12,557 bases of DNA from Deltaproteobacteria bacterium (GTDB lineage Bacteria; Desulfobacterota; Desulfarculia; Desulfarculales; Desulfarculaceae): the NCBI GenBank assembly GCA_021815655.1, contig JAKAGJ010000012.1, positions 1-12,557 on the forward strand, written 5' to 3'. The position numbers were made by a program, and so were the translations under genes. The notes under the pieces were generated by a model. The model did no database searches, had not been told where the DNA came from, and saw nothing but the letters and a program-made list of their open reading frames with translations. Below, piece after piece: positions 1-5,146 of this stretch (the stretch's first letter is position 1; each line of letters begins with the position of its first letter).

Positions 1-6
1 ATGGTG

Positions 7-915
7 TTATTGCTTGGCCCGCTTGGAAGCGGCGTTGTTCTTGGCGGTTTGGGCCTCTTTCTCGCCCTGGGCGGTCAGGCGCGCGCACTCCTCCTGGTAG
101 TCCTTGACCACGGGGTTGTTCATGTCCTCGGGGTTCTTGAGAGCCCACAGGTTGTCCTGGATGCCCTCCACCACCAGCGCCACCACCGCCTTTTCGATGG
201 CCGCGGCCACGCACATCTGCACCGGCTCGTTTTGGCTCCAGCCGGCCTCCACCTCCAAAAGCTTCTTGAAGGTGAGGAAGCGGTAGAGGCCGCCGTCCAC
301 CTCGTAGGAGAAGACGGTCTTGCTGGTGGAAACCGACTTCAGGACGCGGCCGGAGCGGACGTCCACGGCCCGCAGGTGCACGGTCACCTGGTCCTGGCGG
401 TATTGCACCGAGCCGCCCAGACCCCAGTACTTGGCCCCGAAGCCGCCGGTGAGCAGGTTGGTTTCATAGGAGGTGATGCCGCCCTGCAGCATGATGTTGG
501 CGGACTCCAGGAAGGGCAGTTGGGCGGGCTTGTCGCTGCCGTTGCTCTCGGCCGCGGAGATGATCTTGCGTTCGGTCAGCAGGTTCTGCAGACCCTCGCG
601 CTCCACGGGGATGAACCAGTGCGAGGTTTGCAGGGCCTGGATCAACATGTTGGCCGCGCCCTGGGTGACCGCCGTGGAGAAGGAGCTGACGTTGGTCTGG
701 GGCTTGAACTGCCCGGTCTGGTCCCGGAATTGATAGACGCTCACGCGAATCTGGCCCTTGGGCTCGGGCAGACCGATCAGGCTGCCGTAGGTATGGCTGA
801 TGCGGCTGACCTGCGGCGGCATGATGTCATACTCCGCCAGGGGCGCTCCGCAGCCGGCGAGCACGGCCAAGGACAGCAGCAGGGCTATAAGTGAAAGGGT
901 GCGTATAGTTTTCAT
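7..915 (-). CDS. csgG: Curli secretion channel CsgG (outer-membrane lipoprotein)
   Basis: This 302-aa protein is the pore of type VIII secretion, a nonameric outer-membrane channel that exports curlin subunits. The N-terminus is a lipoprotein signal with lipobox Leu19-Ala-Gly-Cys22, so it should be acylated at Cys22. Strongly CsgG-like stretches include RVSVYQFRDQTGQFKP (about 57-72), FSTAV (79-83), WFIPVEREGLQNLLTERKII (about 99-118), SKTVFSYEVDGG and ALKNPED. The E. coli protein is 277 aa; the excess here is mainly a charged Lys/Glu/Ala-rich tail. In the constriction loop the Phe matching E. coli Phe56 is kept (Phe79), but the Tyr51 and Asn55 positions are replaced by Gln/Thr and Ser, with one extra residue. 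The start is supported by AAGGAG about 8 nt upstream. It is last in csgEFG, 40 bp after csgF, and stops 6 bases from the window edge. Identification is very secure. Confidence 0.95.
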   Translation of the reverse strand: MKTIRTLSLIALLLSLAVLAGCGAPLAEYDIMPPQVSRISHTYGSLIGLPEPKGQIRVSVYQFRDQTGQFKPQTNVSSFSTAVTQGAANMLIQALQTSHWFIPVEREGLQNLLTERKIISAAESNGSDKPAQLPFLESANIMLQGGITSYETNLLTGGFGAKYWGLGGSVQYRQDQVTVHLRAVDVRSGRVLKSVSTSKTVFSYEVDGGLYRFLTFKKLLEVEAGWSQNEPVQMCVAAAIEKAVVALVVEGIQDNLWALKNPEDMNNPVVKDYQEECARLTAQGEKEAQTAKNNAASKRAKQ

Positions 916-955
916 CCCCGAATCTCCTTTTCATTTGACCTAGGTTCAGTGCCAG

Positions 956-1384
956 CTACTGAACGATTGGGATATTGATCGTGGTGGAATTCTTGTTGGG
1001 CACATCGACAACGGTGACATTGAGGCTGCTGGTGTTGTCGGTAATCGTCACCTTGAAGTCGCCGACCGTGAAGGTGCCCGTGGGCAGGGTATCGGAGCCG
1101 AATGCCTTGTCTATGATACGGGCGGAGAGCAGGGACAAAATGCTGGTGTTCAGGTTGTTGGTGAAGTCGTTCAAGCGGTTGCTGTTGACCAGGGTCTCGG
1201 GATCTTTGTTGTTGTCCTGGGATACGGCCTGGTTGAGCAGGTAAGACCCATTGAGGGGGTCTCCACCCACGAAGCTGGGGTTGGTCGGGGCCCAAACCAG
1301 CTCGGTGGCCTGGGCGGAAGCAGCGGCGGATATCAGGAGCAGCGCGGTAAACAGGCCACTACATATTTTCTTGCGGTTCGTCAT
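956..1384 (-). CDS. csgF: Curli assembly factor CsgF
   Basis: This 142-aa protein is exported and in E. coli caps the CsgG channel: its N-terminal segment sits in the pore and the rest couples secretion to surface nucleation. The signal peptide runs to about residue 26 (positive MTNRKK, hydrophobic core, Ala-Gln-Ala cleavage site). The mature N-terminus contains the family signature: NPSFVGGDPLNGSYLLNQA (about 34-52) followed by DNNKDP, matching the E. coli pattern NPNFGGNPNNGAFLLNSA...KDP. The C-terminal half is rich in Val, Thr and Asn, as expected for a beta-structured domain. It starts 14 bp after the csgE stop with a clear AGAGGTG ribosome-binding site 5-6 nt upstream, so it is cotranscribed with csgE and csgG. 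E. coli CsgF is of similar length. Confidence 0.93.
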   Translation of the reverse strand: MTNRKKICSGLFTALLLISAAASAQATELVWAPTNPSFVGGDPLNGSYLLNQAVSQDNNKDPETLVNSNRLNDFTNNLNTSILSLLSARIIDKAFGSDTLPTGTFTVGDFKVTITDNTSSLNVTVVDVPNKNSTTINIPIVQ

Positions 1385-1398
1385 TTTGCACCTCTCGT

Positions 1399-1866
1399 TT
1401 AGCGAAGACCATCGCCCATAAGATCGTTTGATTGCCTCACATGCCTGAGCAATTCTCTGCGGATCAGGAACTGCTGTATCGATGCGGATACGTCAGCGGC
1501 CAGGTCGGACAGGTCCTTATTGCGGCTGAGGAGCAATTTCTCGAAAATCTCCTCATCATCGACAGTTATCCAGAGCATGCTCCCCCATTGAGGGTTGAAT
1601 CTCTCCACGATGGTGATGTTTTCGAAATGGATTCTTTCGGGGGGGCTCCAGACGGAACTGAACATGCTGAAGAATTGTTGCCCGATGGGAGTCATGGTTC
1701 TATCAATTAGTATTCCCGACACGCTTAGTTCCGAGCCTTGGCCGCCGACATCTTGCGCAATGCCTTTGCTGGACAGGAGAGACAACCCAAGAAAGGCTAA
1801 TATAAATACAGTGGCCATTAATTGCCTTTGGCCTCTTGCCAGCAACCGATTATTTGTGTATATCAT
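1399..1866 (-). CDS. csgE: Curli periplasmic specificity factor CsgE
   Basis: This 155-aa protein is the periplasmic factor that in E. coli caps CsgG from inside and delivers curlin subunits. A signal peptide covers about residues 1-38 (Arg-rich start, hydrophobic core MATVFILAFLGLSLL, cleavage near Ile-Ala-Gln). The mature part has the CsgE pattern: SGILIDRTMTPIGQQFF (about 50-66), then ITIVERFNPQWGSMLWITVD (84-103), then IQQFLIRREL near the end. The chosen start is ATG at 1866; a TTG at 1872 in frame has slightly better spacing from a weak GGAAC, so the exact start is uncertain, as is use of the internal Met17. It is first in the operon. Its codons are visibly more AT-rich than those of csgG and of the plus-strand cassette. 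Confidence 0.92.
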   Translation of the reverse strand: MIYTNNRLLARGQRQLMATVFILAFLGLSLLSSKGIAQDVGGQGSELSVSGILIDRTMTPIGQQFFSMFSSVWSPPERIHFENITIVERFNPQWGSMLWITVDDEEIFEKLLLSRNKDLSDLAADVSASIQQFLIRRELLRHVRQSNDLMGDGLR

Positions 1867-1924
1867 CGTCAATTTCGTTCCGTTTCTAGTTTGGTATGTC
1901 GCTAGCCAGAAATTATTTGACCGT

Positions 1925-1953
1925 GTTATAGTTACTGAGCTTAATGGGTAAGC
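1925..1953 (-). promoter_or_regulatory. Candidate promoter of csgEFG
   Basis: On the minus strand there is a -10-like TATAAC (1925-1930, 5 of 6 to the sigma-70 consensus). Seventeen bp upstream of it is GCTTAC (1948-1953), a weak -35 that is also one arm of a perfect palindrome. Transcription would begin near 1918, giving a leader of about 50 nt before csgE. The weak -35 overlapped by a palindrome suggests a regulated promoter. This rests on pattern reading only. Confidence 0.35.
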
Positions 1954-1983
1954 AGGCTTACAACAATATTTAGTAAGTACTAA
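1948..1983. promoter_or_regulatory. Paired palindromes upstream of csgE, possible operators
   Basis: Two perfect inverted repeats have the same layout, 6-bp arms around the dinucleotide AG. The first is GTAAGC-AG-GCTTAC (1948-1961) and the second is TTAGTA-AG-TACTAA (1970-1983). Their centres are 22 bp apart, about two helical turns, so dimers bound to both would lie on the same DNA face. They share TA at positions 2-3 and 12-13. A half-site GTAAGC recurs at 2037-2042. Binding of a dimeric regulator is inferred; no specific factor can be named. Confidence 0.4.
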
Positions 1984-1985
1984 TT

Positions 1986-2012
1986 AAAATGATAAAAATG
2001 ACGTAAATGGTA
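1986..2012. repeat. Three tandem 9-bp degenerate repeats in the curli upstream region
   Basis: Three consecutive 9-mers read AAAATGATA, AAAATGACG and TAAATGGTA, sharing the core AAATG(A/G). They start directly next to the second palindrome. They may be protein-binding repeats or an A-tract-like bendable element. A chance origin in AT-rich DNA is possible. Confidence 0.35.
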
Positions 2013-2135
2013 AATAAACTACGACGATAAGGCTAGGTAAGCGATGAATGATATGAGTTAAAACTGTTCAAATTATCGCTCTGGTTAGCACGTAGGTATT
2101 AGAGACGTTCCTGGCCGCTTAAGAGGTTAATAATT

Positions 2136-2276
2136 ATGGTTTGGACTTCGTTGCGAAATCGGCCGACCGGCTTTGGCTGGGGCTTTTTGCTGACCGGCGG
2201 ACAAGCGGCGAACGATGGCAAGGCGGGGGCGGGGCCAGAGCAATGTGTTGCTCCGGACGGGGCCTTTGGCCGATAA
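2136..2276 (+). CDS. Possible 46-aa small ORF or leader peptide
   Basis: ATG at 2136 is preceded by AAGAGG (2121-2126) at a 9-nt spacing, a respectable ribosome-binding site. The frame runs 46 codons (begins MVWTSLRNRP, ends DGAFGR) to TAA at 2274-2276. That stop overlaps an ATG at 2276 which is in frame with the downstream 168-aa gene. The peptide has no recognisable domain, signal peptide or charge pattern. It could be a leader peptide coupling translation to the cassette, or a chance ORF; I favour chance slightly. Confidence 0.22.
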   Translation: MVWTSLRNRPTGFGWGFLLTGGQAANDGKAGAGPEQCVAPDGAFGR

Positions 2277-2277
2277 T
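2248..2277 (+). promoter_or_regulatory. Weak candidate promoter for the plus-strand cassette
   Basis: TTGCTC (2248-2253) and GATAAT (2272-2277, 5 of 6 to TATAAT) are 18 bp apart. Initiation would fall near 2284 and place a short leader with a hairpin before the ATG at 2351. The -35 match is only 3 of 6. If the cassette is driven by its own alternative sigma factor, this reading would be wrong. Confidence 0.2.
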
Positions 2278-2309
2278 GCTAGGTAATCAAATAGAAATTG
2301 AGCTGATAA

Positions 2310-2327
2310 CCGCGCTCCCGGGCGCGG
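2310..2327 (+). other. GC hairpin in the cassette leader
   Basis: CCGCGC (2310-2315) and GCGCGG (2322-2327) form a perfect 6-bp stem around a 6-nt loop, ending 23 nt before the ATG at 2351. There is no following T-run, so it is not a typical terminator. It might tune translation or be incidental in GC-rich DNA. Confidence 0.25.
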
Positions 2328-2350
2328 GATTGCCCCTGGTGCGGGAATAT

Positions 2351-2857
2351 ATGAGCAGAAAGAGAAAGAGCCGCGCCCAGCCCAACCGTCCGGCCGGCGA
2401 CTTGGGCCGGGAGGCCGTGGTGGACCTCCTGGCGGGCATGCGCCAGCAGGGTATGCAAGCCGTGCGCTTTCTGCCGGTGAGCGTGTGGCCCGAGCGAGCC
2501 CTCTTTGTGGGGGCCAAGGACGGCTATCTCAAACGCCTGACCAGCGGGGCTTTCCCGGTGCGGGAAAGCCAGGAGCCCAGTACCCATCCCCTTTTCGTGC
2601 TGGCCAGGAACGGCAGCCTGGCCCACCGCGTCTGCCCCTGCTCCAGCCAATGCTTTTTCAACCGCCGCTTCATTACCAAGGGCTGCACCCTGGAGCACAC
2701 CGGCTATGTCCTGGCCGAGCGCACCTATCTGGTGGAGGAGTGCGTCTTTCAAGTCCCCAAGGACAGCGGATTCCTGTGGAGCCTGCGCTATTGGGGCAGG
2801 GTGCCGGAGGGCTGCATCCAAGAGGTTTGCTCAGATGAATCCAGAGATGACCGTTGA
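2351..2857 (+). CDS. Cysteine-rich protein of unknown function, first gene of the cassette
   Basis: I do not recognise a named family for this 168-aa cytosolic-looking protein. It has a basic N-terminus (MSRKRKSR), a short helix (about 18-35), then an apparently beta-rich body. Seven cysteines sit in the C-terminal half: C95-x-C97-x3-C101, C112, C131, C155 and C160; the first three could bind metal. The order of strands in PLFVLARNGSLAHRVCPCSS (about 80-99) and TGYVLAERTYLV faintly recalls MazF/PemK barrels, but this is weak. The start is uncertain: in-frame ATG codons at 2243 and 2276 exist. The stretch before 2351 uses AT-ending codons (CTA, ATA, AAT) unlike the rest of the gene, so 2351 is preferred despite a poor ribosome-binding site. 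Its last 23 nt overlap the next gene, implying coupled translation. Confidence 0.7.
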   Translation: MSRKRKSRAQPNRPAGDLGREAVVDLLAGMRQQGMQAVRFLPVSVWPERALFVGAKDGYLKRLTSGAFPVRESQEPSTHPLFVLARNGSLAHRVCPCSSQCFFNRRFITKGCTLEHTGYVLAERTYLVEECVFQVPKDSGFLWSLRYWGRVPEGCIQEVCSDESRDDR

Positions 2858-3902
2858 ACAGGCACTACAGGCCTGGCTGTCCAGCGACGACTGCCTGCCT
2901 TGGCTGCATGTACAGGCCCTGGCCATCCTGGGCCGGGCGGGTGATTTGGGCCTGCCGGCCCAGCTATGGCCCCATGGCCGCCCCGGGGAGATGTCCGCCG
3001 GTGAGATGGAGGCGGCCAAGGAGGAGGTGGCCCATGAATTCTGGCTGTACCTGCGCAGCCAGATGCCAGGGCGAAGCCAGTCCTGGCCCCCCGAGCTGAC
3101 CATGCTGGCGGCCCGCCCCTCGGTGCAACTGGCGGCCTATCTGCGCCATGGTTTCCTGTCGCGGCTGCGCAGCCTGGGGCGCCGCAAGGGCACCAGCCTC
3201 TATCATTATTTATACCGGCGGGTGCGCGAGACCGTGGCTCAGGGCGCGGGTTTTCATCACCGCGTGAGCCGCTGGGGCGTGCTCTACAGCCTTCAGGCCC
3301 AGGGGCCGTCGCTGGGCTCCCTGGCGGGGCTGGTCCCGGCCCCCTACCAGGACTGGGCCTCTCCCGCCGCCCTGGTGGCGGAAAAGGACCTACTGCGCTG
3401 CCGGCTGGAAGACCTGCGCCGCCTGGCCGAGTTGTTCTGGCGCCAGGCCGTGGACCGTATCGGCCATCCCTGCTACCTGCCCTGCCGCGAGCTGGTGGCC
3501 TACCTGGCTGCCCACTACCAATGCCTTCAGGCCGGGGCCTCGGACCTGCTAGAGGACCTGGCCGCCCCCCGGGCCTATGCCGCCCAGGCGCGTCGCAGCG
3601 GCTTGGAGGCCCTGGCCAGGCAGGTGCGGGAGCCCTGGAGCGCGGTCCGGCGCCAGGTCTTCGGCCTGGCCCTGGACCCCGGTGACCTCACCCTGCTGGA
3701 CGTGGCCCAGCGCACCGGCCTGTCCAGCCCCAGCCACGTAAAGTACCACCTGGACCGGGCCTGCGAGGACATCGCCAAGTTCTGCGAGACCTGGCCGGGC
3801 GCGGTCCCGCCCCCCACGGAGAGGGAATTTTGGGGCGAATTCCTGCAATGCGTCGGCGAGGCTTGCAAAAACCCGGGACAGGGCCGTTATAAGCGGCAGT
3901 AG
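2835..3902 (+). CDS. Sigma-70-like (ECF-type) regulatory protein, atypical
   Basis: This 355-aa protein looks like a divergent sigma factor. Residues about 64-135 resemble region 2: EVAHEFWLYL, then YLRHGFLSRLRSLGRRKGTS and LYHYLYRRVRE, with basic residues where DNA-melting helices occur. Residues about 286-315 resemble a region 4 helix-turn-helix: LLDVAQRTGLSSPSHVKYHL followed by DRACEDIA, in the position of the usual 'eIAerlGls..tVk..l.RA'. The 150-residue helical spacer between them is much longer than in ordinary ECF factors (about 180-200 aa in total), and a tail follows region 4. The start is ATG 2835 with AGAGG 9 nt upstream. The following gene carries an anti-sigma-type zinc motif, which supports the call. 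It could instead be a non-sigma HTH regulator. Confidence 0.5.
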   Translation: MNPEMTVEQALQAWLSSDDCLPWLHVQALAILGRAGDLGLPAQLWPHGRPGEMSAGEMEAAKEEVAHEFWLYLRSQMPGRSQSWPPELTMLAARPSVQLAAYLRHGFLSRLRSLGRRKGTSLYHYLYRRVRETVAQGAGFHHRVSRWGVLYSLQAQGPSLGSLAGLVPAPYQDWASPAALVAEKDLLRCRLEDLRRLAELFWRQAVDRIGHPCYLPCRELVAYLAAHYQCLQAGASDLLEDLAAPRAYAAQARRSGLEALARQVREPWSAVRRQVFGLALDPGDLTLLDVAQRTGLSSPSHVKYHLDRACEDIAKFCETWPGAVPPPTEREFWGEFLQCVGEACKNPGQGRYKRQ

Positions 3903-3931
3903 CCTCAACTCAAGAAAAGGAATGGCGGCCT

Positions 3932-5146
3932 ATGCCAGATAGCATGCAGGTTCAGGAATTAAGCGCGGCTTGGGACTTGGCTTGGCAGACTCGCTTCTGC
4001 CCTCCGGCGGATAGCCTGGATCAGACCGTCCCGGACGCCCAGATGCAGGAACACCGGCGGGCCTGCCCCGCCTGCCGGGAGCGCGCCCAGTGGCCGCAGG
4101 TGATGGAGGGCCCGCCCGTGGCCCAGGACCCCGCCGGGCCTGGCTCGATGGACGCTGCCGCGCGGCCCTTGCCGGGTCAACTCTGGATGCTGAACCCGGC
4201 CCTGGGGGGTTGGGGACCCAAGCAGCGCCATTTCAATCCCCCGGTGGTGCTGATCCTGCGGGTGGGGCAACACCTGACCAACAGCATTCTGGTGGCCCAG
4301 ACCTATCACGATCAGTTGCTGAACGCCGGCGACGATATCCGCCTGGCCGCCGGCCGCTTCGCCCAGCCCTGGAACACCTACACCCTGCACCGCGATTTTT
4401 TCTGGCGGCCCTGCGCCGACTTCGGCCCCCAGACGGCCCAGCGCGTCCTGGAGGCCAGCCAGGCCCCGCCCCTGGAGGCCCCGCCCTGGTCGCTCTTGCA
4501 CCTTTTCCGGCAGATGGAGGTTGAACTGGGCTGCTTCTTCGCCAGCCAGGCCGTGTGCCGGCTGCTGGATGAGCACCGGCGGTTGGCCCAGGAGCAGGCC
4601 GAGGCTGGGCAGGACGCGGTCGTCCCGCCGGTCCACCCCTTCGCCGGCGAGGTCCCGGGGGCGGCGGGCGGCGCGGCCCAGGTCTACCAGGAGCTCTTGC
4701 GCCTGGGGCTGGAGCTGCCTGCCGGCCAAGCCGGGACCAGCGCCGCGGACCTGTACTTCCAGGCCCTGCCGCCCCGGGAGGAGCTGGCGCGGGCGGCGGC
4801 CGGGGCTGACCAGGGCAGCATCGTGCCCGTGGTGGCCCTAAACCTGCGGCGAGGACTGCCCGCGGCCTGGCAGCTGTTGGAGGCGCAGGTCACCGATTTC
4901 GTCGGCGGTCCCCAGGTGCTGGTGGGAGGCAAGATCGCCACCCAGGCGGCGGGCGAGGGAAAGTGGCAGGCCCAATTCGCCTGGCTGGACGCCAACGGCC
5001 AGATGGTCAACAGCCTGGCCAGCTTCTTCGAGGTGCGCGACAACGGCGTGGCCTCCTTCTGGGCGGCGTTTCCCTTGCAGGCCCAGCGGACCTCCCTGGC
5101 CGAGAACCGGCTGCGCATAAGGCTGTTCAGTAAAACGGGCCGATGA
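3932..5146 (+). CDS. ZAS-like zinc-finger protein with possible MazF/PemK-like domain; candidate anti-sigma factor
   Basis: The N-terminus of this 404-aa protein has C23 and then H41-x3-C45-x2-C48, the H-x3-C-x2-C core of zinc anti-sigma (ZAS/zf-HC2) domains; the C23-H41 gap is shorter than the usual ~25. A Pro-rich linker (about 55-82) leads to residues 81-165: GQLWMLN, VVLILRV, ILVAQTY, GDDIRLA. This order resembles the SH3-like barrel of MazF/PemK proteins, though catalytic residues are not evident. A helical middle (about 185-290) and a beta-rich C-terminal domain (about 295-400) are unassigned. No transmembrane segment is visible, so a soluble regulator is likely. It starts 29 bp after the sigma-like gene (AAGGA upstream of ATG 3932), and its stop overlaps the next gene as ATGA. 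Regulating the upstream protein is inferred from order and motif. Confidence 0.5.
   Translation: MPDSMQVQELSAAWDLAWQTRFCPPADSLDQTVPDAQMQEHRRACPACRERAQWPQVMEGPPVAQDPAGPGSMDAAARPLPGQLWMLNPALGGWGPKQRHFNPPVVLILRVGQHLTNSILVAQTYHDQLLNAGDDIRLAAGRFAQPWNTYTLHRDFFWRPCADFGPQTAQRVLEASQAPPLEAPPWSLLHLFRQMEVELGCFFASQAVCRLLDEHRRLAQEQAEAGQDAVVPPVHPFAGEVPGAAGGAAQVYQELLRLGLELPAGQAGTSAADLYFQALPPREELARAAAGADQGSIVPVVALNLRRGLPAAWQLLEAQVTDFVGGPQVLVGGKIATQAAGEGKWQAQFAWLDANGQMVNSLASFFEVRDNGVASFWAAFPLQAQRTSLAENRLRIRLFSKTGR

Larger units (their letters stand above)
1867..2350. other. Intergenic region between divergent csgE and the plus-strand cassette
   Basis: About 480 bp separate the curli operon from the first cassette gene. 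The csgE-proximal part (1867-2140) is strikingly AT-rich for this genome and carries the promoter-like and repeat elements listed separately. It also has an inverted pair AGCGAT (2040-2045) and ATCGCT (2075-2080). From about 2140 on, base composition returns to GC-rich and holds only a doubtful small ORF, a weak plus-strand promoter candidate and a hairpin. No tRNA-like or small-RNA gene was recognised. Confidence 0.7.

Noticed and set aside
1..894. Plus-strand 297-codon frame over csgG
   Set aside because: It is the exact antisense of csgG, which is identified beyond doubt.
2160..2205. Possible terminator with CCGGC-TTTG-GCTGG and a nearby TTTTT
   Set aside because: It has only a 5-bp stem with one G-U pair, the T-run is offset, and there is no clear upstream plus-strand gene for it to terminate.
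3959..4729. Minus-strand 256-codon frame opposite the ZAS-like gene
   Set aside because: It is the reverse shadow of a GC-rich gene, with repetitive Gly/Gln/Leu/Arg composition and no conserved features.
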